Assembly (NCBI GenBank): GCA_003049465.1
Contig: PYSS01000061.1
Location: forward strand, 165,088-229,087
DNA length: 64,000 nucleotides
Source: Magnaporthiopsis rhizophila
Taxonomy: Eukaryota > Ascomycota > Sordariomycetes > Magnaporthales > Magnaporthaceae
Direction: 5' to 3'
The notes under the pieces are model-generated. The model ran no database searches. It was not told the DNA's origin and saw only the letters and a program-made list of their open reading frames with translations. The position numbers and the translations under genes were made by a program. Shown here piece by piece: positions 34,317 through 44,896 of the stretch (within the stretch, counting starts at the first letter, position 1; every line of letters starts with the position of its first letter).

Positions 34317-34555
34317 CAGCGGAGAGGCGAGCCGGAAACGGGCTTTTGGGAGGTGAAAAATATTCTTGGGGGACGCAAATATGGTCTCGGGAGGACGCTG
34401 GTCTCTGCACTAGTCACGAATAACTGCACCTATGTAGATATCTATCAGCCGACACAAAATCCCCTGTGAGGCGGGACGCGCCGAACGCTGGAACCGGGAT
34501 CAGAAGCGCACGCACGAACGAGCGAAACTGGCCACCTGGCATGGATGCCTTCCTT

Positions 34556-35133
34556 CTAAGCCCTTTTCCTGGCCCCGCGGCCGTCGTCGACGCAGCCCGC
34601 CAGCCCGACGCCGGCGAGGAAGGCGACGCGCAGGCACCAGTCCAGCGCGACGATGCCCAGGCTGCCCCAGTCCTCAGGTCGCCAGCCGCGGGGGTCGGCG
34701 CGGCCCTGGGCGGCGACGCTGGCGAAGTAGCTCCACAGCATGACGCTGTCGACGGCGAGGGTCGAGGCATGGGCGATGCGCCACACGCGCAGCTCGCGCG
34801 TCGCCCGCGGCAGCAGCGCGCTCAGCACGCCCTGGCCCAGGTACCAGGCCGCGATGTGGTGCAGCAGCTGGTCGTACAGCGGCGGCAGTGGCGTCGCGGC
34901 CTGCATGGCCTTGGGGAAGAAGGCCGTCAGGATGATGCTTGGCTTGGTGAGCGTCGAGATTGTCTGGAGCACGTGGCGGGTGGGTTTGGCTCATTCGTCA
35001 GTGGGGTTTTGTCGGCTGAAATTTGCTGCGGCGTGGGGATTTTCCTAGTCCGTACCGTTCCCAACGACACCAGCGGGTCGACCCAGGCGAACTGGAACCA
35101 GTACACGGCCGGTATTCTCGTTAGTGTAGCCAT
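34556..35133 (-). CDS. DUF7704-type small integral membrane protein
   Basis: Two exons on the minus strand: 35056-35133 and 34556-34963, with a 92-nt intron (GTACGG...CTCCAG, branch CACTGAC). The spliced product is 161 aa: MATLTRIPAVYWFQFAWVDP, then SLGT joined to TISTLTK. Four hydrophobic segments are visible. The signature RELRVWRIAH, followed later by DWGSLGIVALDWCLRVAFL, matches the fungal DUF7704 family of four-helix membrane proteins of unknown function. Length is typical. A TATATA stretch lies about 145 nt upstream of the start (near 35278-35287 on the minus strand). It is independent of the degenerate peptidase gene, whose end is 240 bp away and convergent. Confidence 0.75.
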
Positions 35134-35542
35134 TGTGTCGTCAGATATGGTGTCGCCTAGCCTTGGTTGCGCGCTATAGTCTGCCCGATCCGAGTGACAG
35201 TCGCAGGCTAGGAAGATTGATGACCGGAGGTTTGTTGTTAGCAGCCCAGACACTGCCCATCCACAGCGCACGTTGGTGATATATACCCGCTGAAGCCCTG
35301 GTCTTTTAGGGATACGGTGTGCTAGTCAGGCAGTCACGGAGCCCATGCTCATGCCCTGAATTTAAACCTTTTTGAAGGTAAGCCGACGTTTCCGGCCGAC
35401 CCAGCGCGTTTCGGGACAACGGTCGACGCCGAGCGGCCAAAGAGATACTTTCTCGCATTCCCCAGCAGACCTCGCCGCCTTTTTTCTTTCTTTCTGCTCC
35501 TCGCAAATCCTAATATCAACGCAGATGTATGACTTCTAGCTC
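35134..35542. other. Intergenic between DUF7704 and NmrA genes
   Basis: Promoter of the DUF7704 gene and 3' region of the NmrA gene. No other feature is seen. Confidence 0.5.
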
Positions 35543-36532
35543 TCAAGCCAAGACGTCCGGATGTTCGGCGGCGTACTGCTTGACATCCGTCATGGCCAGC
35601 CCACGCTGCGTGTTCAGCGTTGTTGCCATATCCCAGCCAACCCCCTTGCCACCGCCAAACATTATCTGGTACTTGGTGCTTAGGTCTCCACCATCACTCC
35701 GCAGCCTCTCGTGCAGCGTGTCCAGATCCCAAAGTTCCCGTCTCCAGGCTTTTGACGGGCACAGCGCCTCCACCAGGTCCGCGATCTGCTTGTATGAGAG
35801 CGTGTCGCCCGCGACGTGGACGATGTTGCCCGTCGGCGGCACGAACAGCGCCTCGGCCGTCATCCGCCCCACGTCCCGCGGCATCGTCAGGCTGATGCGA
35901 TTGTCCCAGCCTCCCAGGGCGCGGAGGACGCCGGCTTTGGCGTCCACGACACCGAAACTGGCCAGGAAGAGGAAGCTTGTGAACAGCCCCGTCGACACGA
36001 CGAGCCAGTCCGTCCTTTTCTGTTCCCGCAGCATATCCCGCACGTCGACCATCTCGTCGAACAGCTCCATGACGCTGCCTCTCCCGATGGCGTCGTAGTC
36101 GCAGCCGAATTGCCACCTGTCAAGGGCTGGGAGATTAGCATGTCACCCCGGAAAGGCCGAGGGTTGACGGGGTACTCCAGACGGCACAACGCACGGCACA
36201 AACTTTGCAACGCCGGCAGCGAGCGCTGCCTGGGCCACCCGTAGCTGGGTGCCCGGAGGCATGGCAAACCCGGCGCACTGCACCACGGTGTGGTACCTCG
36301 CAAAGATCTTGGCCAGCTCCTCAACCGGCTGGCGCAGGAAGTCGCCGGGCTCGATGGCATCGGCCCCAAGGGCGCGGGCCGCCGAAACCGTCTCGGGCTT
36401 GTGCTTGATGCTCTCCTGTCGCAGCATGACGCTGATTCGCGTACTGTGGCGCTGTGGGTGGCTCGCCAGCGCTTCCAGCATCGCGAACCCCAGCTCTCCG
36501 GCGCCGACTACCAAGATTCCCGATGTCGCCAT
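35543..36532 (-). CDS. NmrA-like / isoflavone-reductase-like NAD(P)-binding protein
   Basis: Two exons on the minus strand, 36195-36532 and 35543-36116, with a 78-nt intron (GTGCGT...TGACAG, branch TGCTAAT). The spliced protein is 303 aa. It starts with a Rossmann motif, ILVVGAGELGFAML (GxGxxG, residues about 8-13). The junction restores KFVPWQFGCDYDAIGRGS, the conserved core of fungal NmrA/phenylcoumaran-reductase-like atypical SDRs. FDEMVDVRDMLR, VSTGLFTSFLF and the C-terminal SKAWRRELWDLDTL region complete the fold. Members either reduce small aromatic compounds or act as redox sensors binding NAD(P). Which applies here is unknown. The unspliced frame stops soon after the donor, which supports the intron. 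Confidence 0.88.
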
Positions 36533-37043
36533 GACTTGCTCGTTGCTGCTTCACTGGTGAGAGGAGAGGTGATGATTATTTCTGTCGAGCAGCTAATGAT
36601 GAGTGTAGCGTCGCCCGCCCGCCGCGCTTTTATGGTAGTTAGCAACGTCTGGTCTTACAAATCCATCCCGCACACACACTCGGAACTTGGAGTGTGGGAT
36701 GCCGAGCCATCAGCAGCGCAGCCTTGGCAAGTGGCCGATGCCCCATTAGAAAGAATCAAGAAAAACAAAGAAGAAAAAAAAGAAGAAGAAGATAGAAAAT
36801 TCCGAATCGTTCGACAGCCGACCCAACTCTTCGGGCAGACCGACAGGGTGCTAAACCACCCCGCCTCCACGTGATGGCGAAACAGCGCGCCAAAACGTAG
36901 TCGGGTGGCCTTAAACTTTTGGATTCCCGCCACTGTCGCTTTCTGTTTCTTCACACAACATCATTCCAGCCACCAATTCGTCGTCTTCCAGTATCACGAG
37001 GGCCCTCACCTGGCAAAGCAGCCGTATCAGCCAACCGCACGAC
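36533..37043. other. Intergenic between divergent NmrA and DUF7918 genes
   Basis: A shared divergent promoter of about 510 bp. It contains a purine-rich A/G tract (about 36760-36800). No gene is seen. Confidence 0.5.
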
Positions 37044-38060
37044 ATGGCCATCTCAGTGGACGGCGGCCCCAGATGGTGGCTTCAAGAGATCACTGCGCGA
37101 AACCCCGTAAGATGCACGCAATGGTGCTCCGAGGTGCATGGTTACTGCACGGGTGATTCTGTCTCCGGGTTCATATCCAAGTGGTGGAAGTTCGGAGATT
37201 TGATCATCGGTCAGTGTGTTTGAGTCCAGGCTGAATATGTTCACTCGTTATTTGCAACCGAACACGCGGGACCGCAGCTCACATACTCTCTCTCTCTCTC
37301 GCCGTCAATCTCATATTTAGAATCGGCCGACACGCGCAGCACAGCCGAAGCAATGGCGATGCAGAGTTCGCGAGCAAAGTCCCTTGGCGTCATCAAGGTT
37401 TCCGTGCACCACCTTTTGATCCCAAATCAGATCACCGCCCGGCAAGCCTTCTATGAAAACGCAGAGACTGGCCCAATCAACGAGAAGGCTCTCAAAGGCA
37501 GAGCCTTGAGTCTCAGGACGACGTAGGTATTCGGTCCAGATTATTTATTATCCAACTAATGTAGCTTACAAGCTGACTTCTGGCTCCCCCCTTCTTCGTC
37601 TTATCTAGCGCTGATGTCGTTCCCAATTCAGCGAGACCTGATACGTATTCCTATAAGAAGAACTTCCTGGATCCCCGGGGGCGCCTCTTCGCCGTGTTCG
37701 AGTTCCGGTACCGCACGAGAGGTAAGCCACTGACGAACAGCAAAATTCTCCATGCTAGGCATGGTGCTTACAACAAATGCTACCTGCCTAGAGGATCTCA
37801 TCAAGGAAGCCATACTACGGCCTCCGCCAGATTCTGCGGAAGACACTCCGGGCAAGCAGACGATTATCCTGGTAGATGACGACAACGACAACGCGGCAGG
37901 CAAGGCTAAGGAAAAGGCCACAGTAATCAGACTAGAGAAGAAGCACGCGGCTGGCATCAAGCGAGAGGCGGGAGAGGCTAGCCAGGCCCCTCCATCCCGA
38001 CGCTTCAAGCAGACCCGTCGTCCCGACGGAAAATTCCTGGTGGACCTTACTGATGACTGA
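37044..38060 (+). CDS. DUF7918-family protein, N-terminally short
   Basis: Four exons: 37044-37209, 37321-37522, 37609-37721, 37792-38060. All introns are GT-AG and all phases agree; 750 nt give 249 aa. The core matches the fungal DUF7918 family: AKSLGVIKVSVHHL, the family hallmark INEKALKGRALSLRT, then GRLFAVFEFRYRTRE leading into a helix (DLIKEAILRP). The tail is charged and ends FLVDLTDD, with a Lys/Arg-rich stretch that could be a nuclear signal. The first exon (Trp- and Cys-rich, 55 codons) does not look like the usual beta-rich N-terminal domain of the family, which is about 90 residues, so the protein is either truncated or begins at another exon upstream. Function is unknown for the whole family. 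Confidence 0.72.
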
Positions 38061-38692
38061 ACTCAGGACACACCAAAATCTAACCCTATACCCGGTATGC
38101 GAGATGGGTGTTGATACTTTGCAAACATTTGTGTTGTCAATATGGGAGATAGATATATTCGTTCATGTCTCTTGGGGCCAGCCCTAGGGTGTGTGCTCAC
38201 GTTGTCCTGGTAAATTGATATTGGATTGTCACTGGGCAAAATTGACGGGATTTGCTTTTTGTCACCTATTACTTCAGCTTAGCCTATTTATGGTTTCACT
38301 TTTGGAACTGCATTACCTAGAGTTTCTTGGAGCAATACATGCATAGGCATTGCTTAAGCATCTGGGAAAAATAACCGAAATGGTTTCAAAGTGAAGGTAG
38401 ATGGAAAGATTCATCATACAATACTTAACGTTGAAAGGAAGAGAGAAGATATTTACCCAATTGAGGAGGAAAAAATACGAGTCCGGCGTGAATTCGAACA
38501 GGTTCCTAAACAAAACTCCCGAGGGCAGTTGATACTGGAAATCTACGTTAATGAAGCACTTGCGGTCTGCTGGCTCGTAACCGTGACACCTTTAGGAATA
38601 TTTGCGGGCACATCACTCTTTAACCCATCATAGCCATACAATGATTGTAAAGATGTCCGTTTCCCAACCTCGTCGTTGTGGTCCGCTGCAAG

Positions 38693-38719
38693 CATCGACC
38701 CAATGTCATTGGGTCGATG
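38693..38719. repeat. 27-bp perfect palindrome
   Basis: CATCGACCCAATG, one T, then CATTGGGTCGATG: 13-bp arms with a single-base centre. It could be a dimer-binding site or the remains of a terminal inverted repeat pair. No gene starts within 800 bp. Confidence 0.85.
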
Positions 38720-39342
38720 TAGTGGTTAAAGAGTTGTGAGGTGCGTCCACATTGGTGGGGCGGTCCCTGAGGTGGGGTTGGGCGCATGTGGTGGAAATGT
38801 CGGGTAAAAACGCGGGCAAGAGATTGAAAGGGAAGGAAAAAAAAAAAAAAAAAAAAAGGAAAAAAGGGAGAAAAATTATGATAGCAGCGCATGGCATTAG
38901 CTACAGGCTCCTGGCTTTTTACATGCATTGGCATCGACAAGGATAAACATATTCCTCCGGCGCGGTTTCCAAAACGTCTCGACGAAATTTACCCGGAACG
39001 GACGGGATTGGCGTCCGGGAACGCAAAGGCCGTGCGGGTGATTCCCACCTGGGCGTTGCCTGATACGTTCACGGGGCCACGGGGCTGTTCTTTTTTGGCG
39101 CGAAACCACCCCTGCGTCGAGGCCACCCAAAACACCATTCACCACAGCGAGACCCCAAACCGCGCGTGGCTACGGGGATCGAGCCTGGATCCGAGCTCGC
39201 ATCCGTCAGGGGAGGGCCCCCGGGAATACAACTGCGGATCGAACCTGACGCTCAACGATTGCCTCGGGCGTCCGTCAAAACAAGACGGGCCCAAGCGCCG
39301 CCACCTTGTGCATCACAATGGGTGGAATGGAGCTAGCTGCCG

Positions 39343-39387
39343 GAGGATGTCAGCACAGAGGATGTCAGCACAGAGGATGTCAGCACA
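39343..39387. repeat. 15-bp tandem repeat, three exact copies
   Basis: GAGGATGTCAGCACA occurs three times in a row without mismatch, about 220 bp upstream of the GFA gene. This is an exact minisatellite, likely young. Confidence 0.9.
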
Positions 39388-39607
39388 TAAAGGCCCGTAG
39401 GGAGCCCTTCGTGGATTCTTGGTCGCGAGAATCATCATGTCAAACCCTTCGATTCCCAGCGTCAACCCTCGACGATTGAAGCCTGGAGCCCGATCCCTTC
39501 CCGCCGACCCGACCCGCAACCCACCGTCGTTTGTCTGTGTGCAATCGCCTCGAGATCGAGACCGTGCACCTTGCTTCTTGCAGTAGCCTAGCACCTCGTC
39601 GTCCAAA

Positions 39608-40114
39608 ATGCCTAGTGGTTCGTGCTTGTGCGGAGCCTCCAAGATTTTTGTCATGGGCGAGCCATCCGGCGTGGTAAGTCGGCTCTGCGCCTGCCCGTGC
39701 CAAGTCGGACAGCCGACCCAACCCCGAACCAAGACTAAATAAAAAAAAAAAAAAAAACGCCAGGTCACCTGCCACTGCCGCGACTGCCGCAAGATCTCGG
39801 GCAGCGTTTATAGCGTCAACTGGGTGGTGCCGTCGACGAGCGTCAGCGTGGTCGGACACAGCCTCAGCTCCGTCGCCGTGACGGCGGGGAGCGGCAACCG
39901 CATCACGGGCTACTTCTGCGGCGCCTGCGGCACCACCCTCTACCGTGCCTCGGACGGCGTCCCCGGCTTCTGGTTCGTCAAGGCCGGCGTGCTCGACGGC
40001 GAGGCAGCCCTGGCCGCACACCCGCCCGTCGGCGAGAGCTTTGTCGGCACGCGGATCGACTGGGTGCCAAAGCTCAAGGACGTCCAGCAGGCAACGGGGC
40101 ACTGCCAGCTGTAA
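39608..40114 (+). CDS. GFA-domain (Mss4-like, CENP-V type) zinc protein
   Basis: Two exons, 39608-39673 and 39764-40114, with a 90-nt intron (GTAAGT...CGCCAG) that contains a run of A. The product is 138 aa. The zinc ligands are clear: GSCLCG (CxC) in exon 1, CHCRDC directly after the splice junction, and YFCGACGTTL (CxxC) in the second half. This is the full ligand set of the glutathione-dependent formaldehyde-activating (GFA) superfamily fold. Most fungal members have no proven reaction; they are small cytosolic proteins often linked to detoxification or secondary metabolism. The zinc site is only complete after splicing, which supports the gene model. Length is typical. Confidence 0.88.
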
Positions 40115-42991
40115 ACTGAGCGGGCTTCCCTGGGTGCGAGGGCGTGGGGTTTTGGTTGGGTTTTGTTTGAGGCGGGCTTGGCTGCGTTAAAAAGCGCGCT
40201 GGGCTGTATAAGCGTGTAGGATTGGATGGGGTACTTTTCTCTTTGTTCTTCCCTCGGTGCCGGGACGACAGGGCCGACAGTACCAGTGTTCGGGAGATTT
40301 GGGGTTCGGGGACGGAAAATGCGCGTTAATTATAACAGACGAAAGAGAGATATCGTAATACTTTACATCGGCTCGCGTTTTTTAAATTTTTTTTTTTTTT
40401 TTATAAATAGTCGTTTTCCTTTCCTTCATTATTATCGTTTCGTTAGTGGCGGACGGTAGACTGGAAAAAGTTGAGTGTGGTATAACGCCCGGCGGAGTGA
40501 TACTCGACGGAATAAAAAAGAAACAAGCCGGAGGCATCGTCAACCGGCTTAATACGTTATCGGTCGTCCGCGAACGTCTCCTACCGGCAGAATCGCTTCG
40601 TCGAGCCCATCTACCGTCGGCGCGCCGTCTTTTCAGAACGCATCGACACCGCGAACCGCCCTACGCGCCGGGGCAGGTGATCTCGGACGGAGGAGAAACG
40701 CGCCGCTCATCCCGATTCCAGCGGCGCCGGAAGTCCGCCGAAAAATTAGCAGATTCCGGATAAGGGCAAGATACAGACGGCGGAGAGCCCATAACGATTG
40801 CCCCGTCCAACCCAATCAAGAACGCGTTTTGCTTTTGACGACTGCCAGGTAACTCCGCATCGGCGGCTCGGCTGTCGTCGGTTCGGATTCTTCCTGTTAT
40901 TAACGGAATCACTACGGTGCGAGAAAAGTCCGGAGCACCCATTACCTGTCAGGCCTGCTGTGCCAGCACTGGATCGAGGAAGACCCAGGCCGTCTCTCGG
41001 TCTGCCCATATATGAAGCCTTTATATCGACCACGTGGCCCGCATCGGGGCGCCGCGCTCGTACCTCTAGGCCCACCGCATCTGGCGAGCCAGTCGCACAC
41101 CGGCTTTAGGATCAAGCTGGACCCAACCTACCTCGTCTTTGGAAGGACGCCGGCGGGGCCGCCGGCAACGCGCGCGTTGAGATTCCGGCACGAACAAGGG
41201 CGTCTTCGTCGTCGATCTGCCGCGGCGCAAGGCCACGAGCAAGCTGGGGAGTACTTGGGGTGAGGTCGTCAAAAGACCGTGGACGGAGAGCCCAACTACC
41301 TAAGGCGCCTCGCATAAACGCCATCTAGCGTCACGGGCCTGCCATCGAGGGTGGGAAAGATCGCGAGGGAGAGGCAATCCCGATCGAGGATAGCAAATTT
41401 CGGGAAGAGTACGTCTCCATTGACGCCAAGATGGAGGGCCAAGCCGATCGAGCGGCCCATCGTGGGAGATGCGATAGGCCGGGAATACATAGGGGTTCTC
41501 CGCCCCAAGTCCCGAGGAAAGTGCGAATGTTGCATGTCGGGAAGTGCCCGGAAATGCCTTCTGGTCCACTCGCGTGGATTGTTTCTCGACTGGGCTTGCA
41601 TGAAACAAAAGGGATGGGAAATAGAAACAATGTTTCCCTGCCGATGGCCGGACCCTTTCGAGGCGGAACCTCTTCCGCCCTGGTGAATCCGGGGAAAAGG
41701 TGGTGGCAGGCGTGGATCACGTCGCCGCCTCGCTGGTCGTGGCACGGGGTGGCATGTCTCCATTGGCTCTGAAGATAGATATGCGGCAAACATAAACACT
41801 TGGCAAAAAGTATCTCAGGGGATCTTCAAACTTCTCGATGCGACCTCGGGGGATGGGGCGTAGGTATGTACGCGCAAGACTGCGGTTGCTTTTGTTTGCA
41901 ATCTCAGGCTTGGCGAGGTCTCCAAGGAAGCCGATTGAACCTTTGCGTGCGCCCAGATGCCCTGATTTTCAGGGACAGCGCAGTGGCCACGTGACATCAC
42001 CCGAGTCAGGAACGGTGAGCTGTCTGTTTCTTGGCGCTTTTCTAATTTCGATCCTTGGCCCTGAAAATAAAATGCCATGTGCAGGGCGATCCATCTCCTC
42101 TGCTGGGCTGGGCTGCTCCCTTGTGAACTGTACTTAGGCATATGCTACTGCAAAATTGCGACTCTGTCTGCATTCTGCGCGGTCAACGTGAGCGCCAGCT
42201 CGATCGCGTGATTCCGTCGCCGTGATGGAGGGCCGGATAACGGCACGGAGCACGGAGGCCCAAAACCGGGACTGGCGGCTGCCGGCAGGCAACCCTACAG
42301 GCCAAGCAAAGATCGACCCACTCCCTGGAGGAGCACGCAACGGGGCCGCGCGTTCTCTCGGCATTTTTAGCGGTGGGGAATGGCGACTACATGAGTGATC
42401 CCAGGCTGCTCCGCTGGCCTCGCCGCAAGGGCATCGAAAAAGCAAGCAAGCCGTGCCAGCGTGTTATCAGGAAGCTTAATATCTCCAGTCAGGGAGAATC
42501 CAATCAGCGGGCATAGCTAGGGTGAAAAAAAAACCGCCCCGAGCTTTGCGGGTCGTGGCATTGGCTCCTGAGTGGCAGGGGCTTACTGCAATTGGAACAA
42601 TCAAACAGTGCCTCCACTGGTGATGCGCTGGGGGCACGGGAGGAGGACCCCTGGTGCCACTACCTATGTTTGGACGACTGGGAACCGCGCCCAAGAACGG
42701 TCGTACATATTACAGCCACACATGATGACGTTTGTCAAACGGGAACATGGCCGACCCGCCTAGGTGGTCCATGGAAAGAAAAGTCGGTCGACCATGATGA
42801 TAAAAGAGACCAGAGGCGCCCTCTGTTTGTCGACTTGGAAATTCCATTCCTCACCACTCCCATCTCCTCGAGCATAAGTCATCACCATCAGAACAGCTCT
42901 CTAACGAACCTTCGAAGCGGCCAAAAGTCATCCCGACCTCGATACAAACCACGCCAATCTATCTCGACACCACCACAACAAACCAGTCACA
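40115..42991. other. Gene-poor stretch, 2.9 kb
   Basis: Many overlapping short frames on both strands, none with a recognisable domain or consistent exon structure. 40.44-41.8 kb has coding-like composition in patches and may be a decayed gene, but no frame can be followed. A T tract lies near 40385-40402. Confidence 0.4.
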
Positions 42992-43443
42992 ATGGACCAC
43001 TTCAGCATGTTGATGGAGGTAAGAAGACGGCCACTCTTCCCTCCCCTATGTTTCGTGCTCACCCAACGCAAACAGACCACTAACGCACACACCATTTTTC
43101 CCTCTCCCGACAGCGCAACGACAAGCACAAGGGCAACAAGTCGGTCGCCAGCCGCCTGGCGACGGGCGCCATCGTCGGCATCGCCATAGCCTGCCTCGTC
43201 GTGTTCCTGGGCATGCTGCTGTGCTGCTACTGCTGCTGCTTCCGCCGCCGCGAGCGCTCGCGCGAGCTCGAGAGCCAGCCGCACAAGCCGAAGAACCCAG
43301 CCAAGAAGCTGGACAAGCTCCGCAGGTTGATGAAGGGAAACAAGAAGGAGAAGGAGCAGCCCGCCCCGGCCGCCGGCCAGGAGCCGGCCTTCAACAACGC
43401 CCAGTACCCGCAGGTCCAGCAGCCTGGCCCGGTGTACAAGTGA
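42992..43443 (+). CDS. Small single-pass membrane protein with CCYCCCF cysteine cluster
   Basis: Two exons, 42992-43018 and 43114-43443, with a 95-nt intron (GTAAGA...CGACAG). The product is 118 aa. A short polar N-terminus (MDHFSMLME joined to RNDKHKGNK) precedes one membrane helix (ATGAIVGIAIACLVVFLGML), then LCCYCCCFRRRER, a juxtamembrane cluster of five Cys next to an Arg patch, which is the usual layout for S-palmitoylation. The cytosolic tail is Lys-rich, then Pro/Gln-rich, ending GPVYK. There is no signal peptide, so it is a type III or tail-type single-pass protein. I do not recognise the family. A start in good context (cacaATGG) and the closing frame support it. Confidence 0.68.
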
Positions 43444-43628
43444 GCCGGATAATGGGTTCCATGCTAGCTGCCAGTCGGTCGACTTGGGCGCGCTGATCAG
43501 TGATGCCGGCCGGTACCTGCACCAGTACACACAATTACGAAACTGCGCCGGATCGAGATACGGCTACGGTCTGAAGTCATTGGGCGGAGTCTAGGAGTTG
43601 TTATTTTCTTCCCCGACCCCTTGCATTT

Positions 43629-43673
<45 letters not shown>

Positions 43674-43675
43674 NN

Positions 43676-43723
<48 letters not shown>

Positions 43724-44058
43724 GTTCGGGGTTCGGGGTTCGGCATTGTGTGGGAGGAGTCTTCTTTTCTTGTCATTCATTCACGACGTCATGAACTTAA
43801 TACATCCGGTAGCGATCTGATATAGGAGTCGTACAAAACCAAATCTTTTTTTTTCTTCTGTTTTTCTTTCTATAATTTGCTATTCGTCCGATAAAAAAGC
43901 GGTGATCAAGGATGTATGTAAGAGTACAAGCGCTATAACGAAAACAGGCAGGCGCAAAAGTAAGCACCAGGTACAGTAACGCATCCCGATTGGAGGGATC
44001 CAATCCTGTGGTTTCTTTCTTTCCTGGCCCAACCCCTGGAAGTAGGTAGGACCCTGAA
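43444..44058. other. Convergent intergenic region with 89-nt poly-T tract
   Basis: The 3' ends of the membrane protein and cutinase genes face each other. It contains the N-bearing T tract listed separately. Confidence 0.6.
43632..43720. repeat. Poly-T tract with two N (assembly gap)
   Basis: About 87 T interrupted by NN at 43674-43675. The true length is unknown; the scaffold join was probably made across this homopolymer. Confidence 0.95.
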
Positions 44059-44896
44059 TCACTTGCTGGCCTGGTTGACGATAAACTGGGCCGCCTGGTC
44101 GGCGTCGCGGCCGTACTGCAGATGCGGCGCCAGGACCCGGAAGCCGCCGTCGCAGATGTTGTCGCCGTCGCGGCAGATGACGAGCGTCTTGTCCGCCGGG
44201 ACGCCCGCCACGGGTTCGCCGTTTTTCGGGTCGCCAAAGATGACGGCGCTGCTGATCCTTTGCTGGGTGGCCGCGTCGAGCTGCTGGGCCGCGTTGTGCA
44301 CCACCTGCCCGCCCTGTGAGTAGCCCGACATGGTGATCTTGCTGTCGGGGCAACTGTTGGCGAAGTTCTGCACCTGTTTGGCCCTGTTTTTTTGTGGTGT
44401 TGGTTGAGTGGAAGTCCGGTCAATGAGAAGCGGCATGAGGTGGTGGTGGTTTGCTTACATCTCGGAGCTGCCTCGCCTATCGCCGCCGGCGAGGAAGCCC
44501 GGGATGTTGGCGGCATATTCGACGCCCTGCATGGCCACCGTCTTACCGCCCGCCGCGCTCTTGGTCGCGGCCAGGAGCGGCGGGCCGACGATGCTGCCGA
44601 CGTTGCCCGCCTCCGTCGTGCCCCTGGCGAATACGATGATCATGTCGGCGCACCCCTCGGCGTTCTTTGGCGGAGGAGAAGAAGAAGAAAAAGAATTTAT
44701 CCTGCGTCAGCCTGAGGAATTTCTTTTCTTCCAGGTTCGTGGTGTGCCGGGAACGGGGGAACCACCTCACCTCTGTTGACCCTCCCCTTTGGCGCGGGTC
44801 CAGCTGTGCTGCCTGGGCGTCTTCCACGCCCAGCGGGTGCGCCAAGCTCAGGGTCGCCAGGACCGTGGCGGCTACGAGGGGGGTGGGGAAGAGCAT
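44059..44896 (-). CDS. Cutinase (carbohydrate esterase family 5)
   Basis: Three exons on the minus strand: 44771-44896, 44459-44664, 44059-44383; introns of 106 and 75 nt. The product is 218 aa. The first acceptor is CCAAAG, a less common AAG, but it is the only one that keeps the frame. Signal peptide 1 to about 19, then a short propeptide with Arg. Catalytic residues: Ser133 in GYSQGG, Asp185 in CRDGDNICDG, His198 in APHLQYG. The Cys pairs of cutinases are visible (GCADMIIVFARGTTE, SCPDSKI, the two Cys around Asp185). It is a secreted esterase that hydrolyses cutin or other polyesters at a lipid-water interface. All catalytic residues are present. A TATAAAG lies 182 nt upstream of the ATG. 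Confidence 0.92.

Larger units (their letters stand above)
38061..39607. other. Intergenic, 1.5 kb, with palindrome, A tract and 15-bp triplet repeat
   Basis: No recognised gene. The first 600 bp are noticeably more AT-rich than the neighbouring genes and contain an open frame of 80 codons (38391-38633) that I do not recognise. Distinct elements are listed separately. Confidence 0.45.
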
